In this document: positions 47,339 through 57,651 of the stretch, piece after piece
How the letters are laid out: every line of letters starts with the position of its first letter
Position numbering within the stretch: position 1 is the first letter of the stretch
NCBI GenBank assembly: GCA_007644065.1
Contig: VJWN01000001.1
Coordinates: 1,750,340 to 1,814,339, forward strand
Reading direction: 5' to 3'
Length of the DNA stretch: 64,000 nucleotides
Source: Margaritispora aquatica
Lineage: Eukaryota > Ascomycota > Leotiomycetes > Helotiales > Discinellaceae
The notes under the pieces: generated by a model
Told to the model about the DNA's origin: nothing
Database searches by the model: none
What the model saw: only the letters and a program-made list of their open reading frames with translations
Position numbers and translations under genes: made by a program

Positions 47339-48281
47339 ACTGTCTACCTGGCGGCAGATATTGTGCGTTATTGATCGAAATCGGAGAGGCTGTCGTGTTC
47401 TGTTATTGTCCGGGAATCCTTCTTTGATTGAATCACGTCGCCGTCGATAGCAGTAAGGTATGACAGGTATGGTCCGTATGGAGAGAGCTTAAAATTTTGG
47501 GAGTCGGGTACTCGATTAGGACTAGACTACTCATGCCCTTGTTGTAGTCAAGGAAAGCTCACCACTTTGGTTAGGTGTCTGGAGAGTCTACGGGGGCCGA
47601 GTCGTCCGGATGAGTTTTGATTACCTTAGAACTTAGCTAATCACTCCTTCGGCTCGGTGGGTCACCGGAACGGCTATACTCTATCTCCGGCTGCAGCTAA
47701 GAGCTACCCGACCCGGCTGGCACCTCCTGCCGCTTTTTGGTCATGAGTTTGATTGGAGACTCCAATCAAAGTCATCTCTACTTGATCTTGCGGTACTTTT
47801 GTTACCTTCGTCCCGAGTTTCTCATACGATGGCTTTTTTAAAGTTCCAAAGTTGCAACAAGGAAGATCATCGTTGAAAGACAGCTCATAACTTCAAGCTC
47901 TTTACTCGTGTTAGGACCAGATGCCTGAAGGCATAGCAGCCGTATAAAAGTATTAGAAGGTAATCCTGTTTACTGTTTGTAACTATACAAGGTATATATC
48001 CTCTATTTTCAGCATATGAACTGTCGACCACTTTCGTCTTTTACTGCTGCTTCCTGTTGCACACAGCACGGCGACGAGTTCTGCCATTGTTTGCCTTTTC
48101 CTTCCAACTACAGTACAGCGATTTGGGCGCAGCGCAAAATACCTATACCATCCATAGGTCTTTGAAGGAAGAGGGAGAGTCATTTGGCTCGACTGACAAG
48201 ATTTAGCACACGATTTCAACCTCGAGAGCTGTTTTAAAGCACAATTCGATCCTGATTATATACTGCTCAGACCTTTTCAGT
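47339..48281. promoter_or_regulatory. Divergent promoter region, mL58 and the Ser/Pro-rich gene
   Basis: About 940 bp with both promoters. No gene supported. A short inverted repeat (gattggagactccaatc, 47752-47768) is visible and could form a hairpin. Confidence 0.45.
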
Positions 48282-49373
48282 ATGAATACTTCAGAAGCAT
48301 CAAATACCGCTGCCTCAATCCCACCTGTTTTATCGCACACAAGTTTCGCAGAACGACCAAAGGATGGCATCGTAATAGCTGCTGAAAATGTGGCTTTGGG
48401 AGATGGAGATGGTCAACCATCGACAACAGAGGATGCAAAACTAAGAAAGAGAAGGCTTTTTGGATTTGGAAAGAAAAAAGATCAAGATAAGGAGAAGACA
48501 ACTCTAGAAGGTAATACTTTGAAATCAGCTACCGCTGGCATTTTTGCGCCGATTCTAGGCCCTATCTCGAGTAGCTCACCTGCTCGTTCTCATCCAAATC
48601 ATCCATACCAATCGCCATCATCACCTCAACGTAACCCTTACTCCACTACACCAAACATCATATCACCAGCTGGATCACAAATCTTTGAACGAGATGTACA
48701 GGAAAGCTCTGTTCCGATGCCGACCTCCCCAGCAATTCCATCACACATACAGACCGAGAATCATATTCCTGCAGTGCTCGATGCATCGAGCGAAGCAATT
48801 ACAAACGATACTCTTGATCCAGATACTGTCGAGATAGTGATGCATTCTGCGCATCAGCCTGCTTCTGTTGCTGTCACGGGTATATTATCTCCTATGGATC
48901 AAAGTTGGACATCGAGCTGGGCAGATGAGCTCATTTCTCATCCAGATAAGGACGATTTGGTGTTCAATCATGGTGCTTTAGATACTGCAGATGTCCGTCG
49001 TCTCAGCTTCATATCCTTCTCTGATATTGTGCAATCAGAGCATGCCGAGCATGCAGGAAGCAGAGATTCAATTTATGTTGCTGGTCTAAGCTCACTATCA
49101 TCTGGGCATAATCGATCGCCATCACCAATGCGCTCACCAGTATCATCGCCAGGATTTAGCGCTTCCCCCCCGACAAGCAAGTCGGCATCCATTAAAGGTT
49201 TTGATATGTCGCCTAGAGCAAGACCTCTGGGAAGTCCAATCTCGACGCAAGCTTCACTTGTTGGAGGGGAGCTGACTATTGAGACCATGACTCAGGCTCT
49301 GCGAAGAACTGGGAGTGGAGATTTGTCTGGATATAGAGGCCAACCATTGAGCCCATCAAGTCCATCCTCCTGA
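48282..49373 (+). CDS. Uncharacterised Ser/Pro-rich fungal protein
   Basis: Single exon, 363 residues, mostly predicted disorder. Features: a basic patch near residue 50 (LRKRRLFGFGKKKDQDKEK) that could be a nuclear or membrane-lipid-binding signal, many SP/TP sites (SPSPMRSPVSSPGFSASPP), and two short better-ordered motifs, DVRRLSFISFSDIVQSEHAE at about 240 and GELTIETMTQALRRTGSGD near 335. The RRLSFISF segment resembles a basophilic kinase site followed by a short helix. I do not recognise a family with known function; conservation of these motifs among ascomycetes is my impression, not a search result. Confidence 0.75.
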   Translation: MNTSEASNTAASIPPVLSHTSFAERPKDGIVIAAENVALGDGDGQPSTTEDAKLRKRRLFGFGKKKDQDKEKTTLEGNTLKSATAGIFAPILGPISSSSPARSHPNHPYQSPSSPQRNPYSTTPNIISPAGSQIFERDVQESSVPMPTSPAIPSHIQTENHIPAVLDASSEAITNDTLDPDTVEIVMHSAHQPASVAVTGILSPMDQSWTSSWADELISHPDKDDLVFNHGALDTADVRRLSFISFSDIVQSEHAEHAGSRDSIYVAGLSSLSSGHNRSPSPMRSPVSSPGFSASPPTSKSASIKGFDMSPRARPLGSPISTQASLVGGELTIETMTQALRRTGSGDLSGYRGQPLSPSSPSS

Positions 49374-50922
49374 GCTTTGTTAAGGAAAGGAACAATTTTA
49401 TCGTCAGCAGAACTCTCGCTTATCTACGTTATGAAATTTATATATCCCTATGCCAGGCTGGGTTTTGGTTTGTGCTCCAAGCTTGTGTGCTGTTTCTGCT
49501 CGCGGAGGATTTGCTTGATTATATGAGATGCTTTGGCAACTGAGTTTTAGTGAATGGCGTACCACGGCAGTCGGAGTTTACTTACACCATGCAAATATAC
49601 CTTATTCAATAATATCCGATGGTTGAGTGCCATCATATATTGCTTTCTAGCTGTCTCAATTTCCACAAAATTCCTAGTGATGACCAGGATCAAGACACGA
49701 AGGATAAAAACAAAACAATCAGCTGAAGAAATATGCCTTTTCTCCACGATATCATGGTGGTTTAACAACACCATTTCAGCTTCACCTATCTCACAGCTTC
49801 GACAAATTCGTCCAAATACGCCACGAAAGTTGGGCAAGCCCAATACGTCTGATGTCAAGCACCAGATGCAGGACAACATCAGGTCTTGGCTTGGAAGCCT
49901 GCTGGTAGCAAGCCCTCGCAATCGCGGGCCTTGCTGAAAGTCGGGGTACCTGGTCAATCGTGACGTTGATTGGATCTGAAGCTGGATCTGGAGCTGGGGT
50001 CTATCATTTATTTCTGTTTTTCCAGAAGGTCTTGTCATGATGGGATGTGCTCAGGGAGATGGGGTATTCTTTGTGGACATCTGATTCCCAATGCCATGGT
50101 CGCGAACACATAGAATAAATATTTGCCCAATGTCGTTAACCAAGTAATAGATACTTACTATGAATATTATTATTGTTCCTGCTGGAGAATGTGGTTTCTT
50201 CTTCCGGCGATTTGATTCTTGTCAGAGGAATAGAAGCGTAATAAAGTGGTACTGTATCCAGCCCCATCAATCTAATATCGGTTTCCACTCTCGATTTAGA
50301 AAGTTTAAAGCCTCCTCGGTCTGTGGGCCATGCACGGCAAGATGCTGGAATGACAACGTCGCCCAAACTGTTGCTGTGAGTTCCGATCAACATCTTTGTA
50401 CTTTACATACTCTGGCCAAATACTCTCATGTCATTGCTTCCGCGACATCCACTCGACAATCCTCCACAAACTACACAGCGCAAAAAACAGACCCGGTCCG
50501 TGCGATAAGTAAAGCAATCTCGACTGCTACATTGCTACACTACACTGCTGTTCTCCACCGAGCTATGATGAGGAAGGGTCGTAACACGAGACAGGAATTG
50601 GGAAGTCTTGCGGCGCACCGGATTCATCGCCGTTGAAGAAGAGTGTGCTGCTCAAGGCGTGGAGTAAAGGACAAGAGCTTGCGCTGGGAGTCAACTTGTG
50701 TTCATAACGCCTTTGGTGATTCCGATCAGGAGAACAGACACGGTACCCTAATTCACAGAGACTCTGTCGAATCCTTTCCGCAGATGCCTTGAAATTTCTA
50801 TATCTCCACCAAACATAGACAACGATATTCCAGTGTGCACGCCGGGCTGTTGCTTCGAACAACTGTATTGCAGTAAATAGTTATTTGGATGGATACTACT
50901 GGCCATCAACACACGATCATAG
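49374..50922. other. Intergenic region upstream of the RasGAP gene
   Basis: About 1.5 kb. Short overlapping frames occur on both strands at 49.55-50.04 kb and 50.16-50.64 kb, but neither has recognisable domains. The last 400 bases are probably the RasGAP promoter; an additional 5' exon cannot be excluded. Confidence 0.4.
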
Positions 50923-53900
50923 ATGCAGACGACTAGACCAAGAAGTCTCCTAAGTCTCTTACCGCCTGGCATGGAAGGAAGGCCTCCAAGTGCAAAGGAT
51001 GGGGCGCTTCGAGACTGGCAGCGAAATGCGCAAGACACATTGACGAAGAGTCTAAACAGACCACACGAATATCAGACAATGCAGCGAGTACGGCCACAAA
51101 TAGGAATTCGCACAATAACTCCAGAACCTAAGGATGTGGACTTGAACTTAACAACCACCTCTGTGCATACGTCGCCACGATCGATACCCGGGGGAGAGAA
51201 ACCAAGAGACCGAAGGCAGGGGCTTGTATTCCAGGACACATACAGCAGCGAGTCTGTGGATAGAGAGAGAAATGCTGCAAGCGGACCGCCAGTTAGTTTT
51301 CATTCGAGACCGAGGACAAGGACAATGGGAGAGCAGCAACAACGAGATCGATCAACATCCACAAGTGTGTCGAAAAGTCGACATAGGATAGGCTCCGTAC
51401 ATTCTACAACTTCATCATCGTACCACGATGTGCAACCTGCCCTTACCAACCTACCTGATCCATCCAATTCACTTGGCTTCCCCTCTATTGCTACACGACA
51501 TACTCCATCCCAGCTCCAGAAATCGAATTCCGCGAAAACTGGGCGGCGACTGGTAAAACGAGCATCCAGACCGACGTCGCCATTTGCGCCAGCACCAGAA
51601 ATATCAGTGGATTCCTTGCCACATCCTGTATCAACAGGGGATGCGAACAAGATATTGATCTTGATGAAAACGTTGTGTGGCAAAATGAGAGGTGAGGTTG
51701 AGTACCAAATGGTCGAGAACGGGCCTTGGTACTCAGGGATCTGCTATATTGATGAGGTCAAGGGCTCCCTGATGTACGAAGGTGATGATCGAGGTCCGTT
51801 CCACCTTGCCGTTATTCCAGACCTTCGAGGATGTCGGGTGAAACCTATCAGTTCTCCGGAAAGACCTGCTAAATGTCTTGAGTTATCGAACAGGCTTCTG
51901 GGAATCGAGATACATCTTCTTCCCATGGCCAAACAAGAATTTGATCTCTGGCTAGCGGCTCTTCTTTGCTGGCAGCAGGTCCGGCCTGTGAATTTCTCCC
52001 CAAGCTCCCCTATCTCATCAGGAACATCAATCGCCGAGCGACGACCTGGTGCTCCAAGAAGAGAATCTTCATATAATGGCAACGGGCTTACCAAAAGCGC
52101 CAACATCATCAAAGTGGCTAAGCTGCTCCTATGGGATAGAGGGACACCCTCTTCTCCAACCGCAATCGCTGGGCGTTCATCAGGTCGAGATCTGCCTTCA
52201 GCAAGATCTGGTTGGCGGAGGGTGTCGTGCATTCTACAGGAGAATGGCGAATTCAAGCTTCTCACCGAAAATGACATTACTCTTCTGTCTATCATACAAC
52301 TATCACAGTTATCACGCTGTGCTATACAGCGATTGGATAGGTCTGTTCTCAATGAAGACTTCTGTATAGCAATATTTCCGCAATATGCACAGAGCTCAAC
52401 CCAACTCTCAATTTTCCGCCCAGTGTATATTTCTCTGGAGTCAAGGCTAATCTATGAGGTTTGGTTCTGCCTTCTGCGCGCTTTCACTGTTCCAGAAGTA
52501 TATGGACCGCAACCAACGGATTTCATAGATGAGTACGATGAGCAGGGGATATTGCTGGACACACCGCCACCCATCGATATGTTTAGGATTGAAAAATCAC
52601 TTACTCTACGGCTGATTGAGGCAAAAATCCGAAGGCCAAAAAATGAAATGCCCTTCAGCAAATCCGCCAACAAGACAGAGATAGATCCTTCTGTAGGTGA
52701 TTACTATGCTGAAGTTGTTCTGGATGGCGAGGTGCGAGCAAGAACCATTACGAAACCGGACACAAGAAACCCTTTCTGGAGGGAAGATTGCGAGTTCCTG
52801 GATCTTCCCTCACGTATGCCCAAATTGACAATTGCTTTAAAACAAATAGAGCAGCCGACAGTCTCAGCACATGGTTTCCTTTCCTCGTCAAGTATTCATA
52901 GCACCGCTCATCCTACGCACTTTGTATCCGGGACAGTCGAGATTCCTGTTGAAAGCCTGGAGAGAGGCAAGGATAATGAATCTTGGTGGCCGGTGTTGGA
53001 CGATCAACAAGAATCTATAGGCGAGATGCTCATAAAAGCGAGACATGATGAACTTGTTGTTCTTCTCGCAAAGGATTACCAGCCTATCTCGGAGTTGCTG
53101 CACAATTTTGGTAGTGGTCTCACATTACAGATCGCACAGGTCATACCCAATAATTTGCGCCCATTATCGGAAATCTTTATGAACATTTTCCAGGTGTCTG
53201 GTCATGCAGGGGAGTGGTTGACAGCCCTTGTCGAGGACGAAATTGATGGCATTGGCAAGGAGTTGCCAGTGCGTCGTCTTAGGTGGAGTAGAAGACTTGG
53301 ATCAAATGAATCAAATTCAAGTGAACGCGAACAGAATGTTCGAGACATGGGGAAATCTTTGCAAGGAGAAGCTAATTTGCTTTTCCGTGGCAATTCTCTC
53401 TTGACTCAGGCTTTGGATTTTCATATGAGGCGAGTTGGAAAGGAGTATTTGGAGGAGGTGATGTGTGGAAAGATCATGGAGATCAATGTCATGAATCCGG
53501 ATTGTGAGGTTGATCCGTCTCGCATACCACATGGAGAGGACATCAACAAGAACTGGTCTTTACTTATCAGTCTGACGACAGATATCTGGAAGACAATCGC
53601 TGATTCAGCCAATCGATGTCCTCCAGAACTTCGTCAAATCATGAAATACATTCGAGCTGTTGCAGAAGACAGATATGGTGACTTCTTAAGGACGGTAGCA
53701 TATACTAGCGTCTCTGGGTTTCTCTTCCTACGCTTCTTCTGCCCAGCACTCCTGAATCCTAAACTCTTTGGACTGCTCAGGGACCACCCCCAACCAAAGG
53801 CTCAGAGAACACTAACGTTAATCGCAAAAAGCTTGCAAGCACTGGCAAACTTGTCTAATTTTGGACAGAAGGAGGAGTGGATGGAGCCCATGAATAGATT

Positions 53901-54711
53901 TCTATCAAGTAATCGTCAAGGAGTGAAGGATTTCATCGACAATGTGTGTTCAATTCCAGCCGAGAGAAATACCTTCTCCCTACCCGCGTCCTACTCAACT
54001 CCGATCACCATATTAGCACGCCTTCCTGCACCGTCAAGGGAGGGCTTCCCATCTCTTCCATATCTTATCGATCATGCTCGTAATTTTGCTGCTTTGGTAA
54101 AATTGTGGCTTGACGCTACTACTCATTACACGGTACCACCGGTACTGGAGGGCGATTTGATATTGTTCAACGAGTTTTGCATCAATTTACAGCGTCGGAC
54201 GGACGAGTGTCTAGCGAAAGCAGAGCACGGCGATTTCAACGCGGATCAGCTATCACTGCAATGGGAGGATATGGTTGCAGACCTCGAAAGCTTGTCTATC
54301 CATAAAACTCCGAATCCAACCAGTGAAGCTGATTCCCAGCCAGAATTTGAGCTTCATAGCCCCCCAGCTTGGACCGAATACTCAACCCACATCAGTAATA
54401 GCTACCGTGCAGCCTCGGCCGGCAGTGATACCGTGAGCAGAGAGCGCAAGGAACGACAAAGCTTTTGGGAGTCCACATTTGGCTCCAATAGTAAATATCA
54501 AAGACCGTACGAATCACCAGAGGGTACTGCCGAAGGTGGCAGCCCACCCAGCAGAGGACAAAGTCGAAGCGGCAAGCCGACGAAGAGCTTTCTAGGTGGC
54601 TTGAGAAGGAAGGGGAAGGAAGGCGTTCTAAGTATTAGTACTCCAGTTGCAGGCTCTTATGAGAAAGACAGCAGTCCTGGCTCATCCTGGGCTCCGGGTG
54701 GAATGTTCTAG
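50923..54711 (+). CDS. bud2: BUD2-type Ras GTPase-activating protein
   Basis: Single exon, 1262 residues. Layout: Ser/Arg-rich N-terminus (1-240), a PH-like region (about 245-350, MRGEVEYQMVENGPWYSGICY to FDLWLAALLCWQQ), a C2-like domain (about 555-680, SLTLRLIEAKIRRP, VVLDGEVRARTITKPDTRNPFW), and the RasGAP domain (about 815-1010). The arginine finger sits in LFRGNSLLTQALD and the second signature is SGFLFLRFFCPALLNPKLFGL, including the FLR motif. The C-terminus is Ser-rich with a polybasic patch (LGGLRRKGKEG). This arrangement fits BUD2/CLA2, the GAP for the Rsr1/Bud1 GTPase that positions polarised growth; in filamentous fungi it is linked to hyphal tip direction and branching. The assignment to BUD2 rather than another RasGAP rests on the C2 plus GAP order. 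Confidence 0.9.
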   Translation: MQTTRPRSLLSLLPPGMEGRPPSAKDGALRDWQRNAQDTLTKSLNRPHEYQTMQRVRPQIGIRTITPEPKDVDLNLTTTSVHTSPRSIPGGEKPRDRRQGLVFQDTYSSESVDRERNAASGPPVSFHSRPRTRTMGEQQQRDRSTSTSVSKSRHRIGSVHSTTSSSYHDVQPALTNLPDPSNSLGFPSIATRHTPSQLQKSNSAKTGRRLVKRASRPTSPFAPAPEISVDSLPHPVSTGDANKILILMKTLCGKMRGEVEYQMVENGPWYSGICYIDEVKGSLMYEGDDRGPFHLAVIPDLRGCRVKPISSPERPAKCLELSNRLLGIEIHLLPMAKQEFDLWLAALLCWQQVRPVNFSPSSPISSGTSIAERRPGAPRRESSYNGNGLTKSANIIKVAKLLLWDRGTPSSPTAIAGRSSGRDLPSARSGWRRVSCILQENGEFKLLTENDITLLSIIQLSQLSRCAIQRLDRSVLNEDFCIAIFPQYAQSSTQLSIFRPVYISLESRLIYEVWFCLLRAFTVPEVYGPQPTDFIDEYDEQGILLDTPPPIDMFRIEKSLTLRLIEAKIRRPKNEMPFSKSANKTEIDPSVGDYYAEVVLDGEVRARTITKPDTRNPFWREDCEFLDLPSRMPKLTIALKQIEQPTVSAHGFLSSSSIHSTAHPTHFVSGTVEIPVESLERGKDNESWWPVLDDQQESIGEMLIKARHDELVVLLAKDYQPISELLHNFGSGLTLQIAQVIPNNLRPLSEIFMNIFQVSGHAGEWLTALVEDEIDGIGKELPVRRLRWSRRLGSNESNSSEREQNVRDMGKSLQGEANLLFRGNSLLTQALDFHMRRVGKEYLEEVMCGKIMEINVMNPDCEVDPSRIPHGEDINKNWSLLISLTTDIWKTIADSANRCPPELRQIMKYIRAVAEDRYGDFLRTVAYTSVSGFLFLRFFCPALLNPKLFGLLRDHPQPKAQRTLTLIAKSLQALANLSNFGQKEEWMEPMNRFLSSNRQGVKDFIDNVCSIPAERNTFSLPASYSTPITILARLPAPSREGFPSLPYLIDHARNFAALVKLWLDATTHYTVPPVLEGDLILFNEFCINLQRRTDECLAKAEHGDFNADQLSLQWEDMVADLESLSIHKTPNPTSEADSQPEFELHSPPAWTEYSTHISNSYRAASAGSDTVSRERKERQSFWESTFGSNSKYQRPYESPEGTAEGGSPPSRGQSRSGKPTKSFLGGLRRKGKEGVLSISTPVAGSYEKDSSPGSSWAPGGMF

Positions 54712-55349
54712 TTCGGGGGCAGGCTCAGGATTACAGGTATGAACAGTTGGGTGGCTTGTTTGTTGGTATATTGAGACATGACACGAATGATGCAAGATTG
54801 AGGCGGTTTTGGTGCCAAGGACACTAGGGGAGGCGAGCAACCGGGGAAAGGCACTGCACATATTATACCCATATACGAAATGTTTTTCTCTTACAATTAT
54901 ACATAACTTATCCATACCCCACTTTTGCTTGTTTGCTTGAAGTTTCTCCCTTCACATTAGGCTCTTCCATGGTTGATTTTCCTATCTGTCTCACTTTGTC
55001 GGACAGCCTAATGATCAATTACCCCGCTACACCATTCACCAGCTTCTCAGACACTACAGATCCATCTCTGGGTAGCCTTCTCAGAGGTGTAATGCCTTGA
55101 AGGTAAAGCAGCGACCATTGCGAGACCTACTGCGATCTATTTAAAGCATTGTTGCGTTCGCGCTCATACTTAGGCTGTTGGACTTCGTTATCTTTTCTCA
55201 TCCTCTTGCTACTTACTTGGACATACAAGGCTGTCGTGCGTATGTAGCAATTTGTTCGTACAGGAGGACTATATTCAGAGGGCTAATCATTGGCAGTAAC
55301 CATACACCAACTCACCATCACCGGGCTATTAATCTTCGGTTCATTCATC
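54712..55349. other. Intergenic region
   Basis: About 640 bp: RasGAP 3' UTR and promoter of the beta-trefoil-like gene. No coding frame is supported. Confidence 0.4.
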
Positions 55350-55916
55350 ATGGTGCTCGATCCAAATGCTCCAGGTGAGGCTGTCCAAAGTGTCAGATCA
55401 GGCGATGATGATGGCAATTCTACTATTAGTAGCGTCAATACACCACCAGAGACCGTCGTTGGAGGTTTCAACCCTGCTTCCGCTCCGCCTAGCCGTCTAA
55501 TTTTCAATGGCTCTTCGGTCCCTTGGCCCAATTCAACCTTCATCATCCGCTCAGCATCCTCGGACGGAATTCTCACACTGGTTGATGGTCGAGTCACATT
55601 AGCTCCTCCTGGTGGTCGTGGCTCTATACACTGGGCATGCGTGGAGACGAAGGGATGGCTTGGTTTCCGCAATACCGTCTCGGGCTTATACCTAGGCCAT
55701 AACAAGCAAGGTGTTCTCTCCTGCGTAGCACCGAAACATGAGGAGTGGGAATTCTTTTGCGTGCGGATGAATCCTAGGGGAGGCTTTGTATTGATACAGA
55801 AGAATTGGTGGGATCTTGAGAAGGTGGGCTTTGTTCGCGGTGAGGGAGGTATAACGACAATGGCGAGGGTTGGTGGGGGACGCGAGGGCATTGTTTGGGA
55901 GTTTATTAGGATTTAG
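55350..55916 (+). CDS. Beta-trefoil (fascin/ricin-like) fold protein, uncharacterised
   Basis: Single exon, 188 residues from ATG 55350 (MVLDPNAPGEAV). After a disordered start (residues 1-60, SGDDDGNSTISS), the body has beta-trefoil-like repeats: TFIIRSASSDGILTLVDGRVTL, IHWACVETKGWLGFRNTVSGLYLGHN, GVLSCVAPKHEEWEFFCVRM, and GGFVLIQKNWWDLEKVGF. The G-W-L/I-G-F-R-N and S-G-x-Y-L-G motifs are characteristic of fascin-like actin-crosslinking folds. No signal peptide remains if this start is right. Biological role is not established. Confidence 0.75.
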   Translation: MVLDPNAPGEAVQSVRSGDDDGNSTISSVNTPPETVVGGFNPASAPPSRLIFNGSSVPWPNSTFIIRSASSDGILTLVDGRVTLAPPGGRGSIHWACVETKGWLGFRNTVSGLYLGHNKQGVLSCVAPKHEEWEFFCVRMNPRGGFVLIQKNWWDLEKVGFVRGEGGITTMARVGGGREGIVWEFIRI

Positions 55917-56076
55917 TATGCTGGAGATTGGTCATATATTCTTCCAGCATATTGACAGACATAAAGCAAGTTTTCGACTCTACAGTCACATATGAGATTG
56001 ACTGCATATGTTGCTGGGTGTGAGATCCTCAAGGCATCTTCTAGATAAACCTCAACTCCAGTCGCATAATTCAGGT

Positions 56077-57151
56077 CTATGCAAAATACTCACGCACTCC
56101 CTGCTCCAAGCTCACCCATCCATCCTGATCACCCCACCTCTTGACTAACTTGAGACCCAGCTCAGCATCAACAGTTCCAGTGAACCTCGGCAGGTCTTGC
56201 AAGTCATCCATAAACGTCTTCTCAGGATATAACTTCCTCAGGATCACAAGTATGTCATTCCAATTAGAATGCTCGCCGATAGCAAATATACGTTCACCAA
56301 CGACATCGGGATCCAAAGTTGCTGCCACATGTATCAATGCCACGTCTCGGACATTCACATAGCTGTCTGTTTGAAGGTAAGCAAGTCACACCCATCTCAG
56401 GAACTTAACCACAAAACTTACAAGTTTCATAGGTATTAAGAATGCTAGCATCTCCTTCGTACAACATACCAACAAACATGGTGGAGGATGGATTCTGAGT
56501 TTTATCCAGCAGCTTACCACACATGAAGAATGGTAGCACGGTATTCACTTCAAAAGCCGGCTTCTCTTCAGCAACCCACTTCCATAATGCTTTCTCGGCC
56601 GCGCTTTTGGTAGCCATGTATACGATCGGTATCTTGCTATCATCAAAGGGCAGCGTCCAAGCGAGCTTCTCGGCTGCATCGTTCCATGACGTCTTGTCTA
56701 AGCGAACAGCATTCGAGTCACGCAGAGGGGTGTATGCCGCTGCACCGCTAGAAGTGTTGACGAACCTCACGACTGAAGGTTCGTTCTTGGCTGTCTGGAG
56801 GCCATGCTTGATAGCGCTAATGTTTTGCGGTATGATCGTGTTGGGGTCTGGTCCCGTCCCAGTATTGGCGACAAAAACAACGGCCGAGGTGCCCTTCATG
56901 GGGCCTACCAGCGCGTCTGGAACTGTGATATCGGGAACATGAATGAACTCGAATGTCCCAGCGGCTGTTTCCGTGCGAAAGAGTGAGGTTGTGAGGAAGG
57001 AAGCCTTGGTGGCATCATAGTCCGTACCCCTGATCTTATAGCCAAGAGCAAGGAATTCCTTTATTATGTACGTACCAAGGAATGAGGTTGCTCCTACCAC
57101 GAGAATCCATGATCCTGATGGGATGGTACGTCGATCCGGAAGTGGCGACAT
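56077..57151 (-). CDS. NAD(P)-dependent extended-SDR reductase (CCR/aldehyde-reductase-like)
   Basis: Exons 57151-56422 and 56366-56077 give 339 residues. Rossmann N-terminus: WILVVGATSFLGTYIIKEFLALGY, where the usual G-x-x-G-x-x-G has serine in the middle position. Downstream are VVFVANTG, VRFVNTSSGAAAY, and the active-site YMATKSAAEKALWKW, giving the Y-x-x-x-K pair. The C-terminal YVNVRDVALIHVAATLDPDV fits the cinnamoyl-CoA reductase / GRE2-type aldehyde and ketone reductases. The protein probably reduces a carbonyl with NADPH in the cytosol; the substrate is unknown. The acceptor at 56367 was picked to keep phase. It is divergent from the DHA2 exporter and may serve the same pathway. Confidence 0.87.
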
Positions 57152-57651
57152 TCTGCAAAACACAACTCTTCCTGTAGCAGAGGAGGGTCTCTGTTGGATG
57201 AAATGAGTTTAAGCGAGGTGGAGGAACAGAGTTAGGGTTTGAAGCAAGTGCAAAAATAGTCAAAGATCGATTTCCCAGTTGTGCAACTGAGATCAAAGAT
57301 AATTTGCTTATAAGTTTCCATTGTTAAGTGTCACCTCTGACCACGTTTTCCCATTCTCGTTATCCCGATCCATTGCCATCGGTATGTGTAACGGATCGGG
57401 AAGCCGTCGGGAGCTCCACATAATTCATGATGCCTGTCACTTTATATTTCTCCACACTCGGCACGCTCTGGAGACCAACAGTCTCAGTGTCTGTAGCTGG
57501 TGGGAAAAGCGATCTGAGAAAAGGGATGGAAGTACTTTACTTTCTGGTATTTGTGTGTTAACTTAAATTCCACACTGTATGCATTTCTGGAAGTGTTCCC
57601 GTTTTCTCTTGTTTTCGCACCGTTCGATACTTTACACGATACACAGCAGCT
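57152..57651. promoter_or_regulatory. Shared divergent promoter, reductase and DHA2 exporter
   Basis: 500 bp between two start codons pointing apart. No coding frame. The layout would allow co-regulation of reductase and exporter. No specific operator was identified. Confidence 0.5.

Noticed and set aside
47600..47770. Hairpin-rich segment considered as tRNA or small RNA
   Set aside because: No T-loop (GGTTCGAATCC-like) or A/B box pair could be found; left as intergenic.
49554..50038. Opposite 127- and 163-codon frames
   Set aside because: Mutually antisense, no domain, no codon-use signal visible by eye.
51744..52352. 202-codon minus-strand frame
   Set aside because: Antisense shadow of the RasGAP coding sequence.
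55283..55891. 202-codon minus-strand frame
   Set aside because: Antisense shadow of the beta-trefoil-like gene, whose plus-strand product has recognisable repeats.
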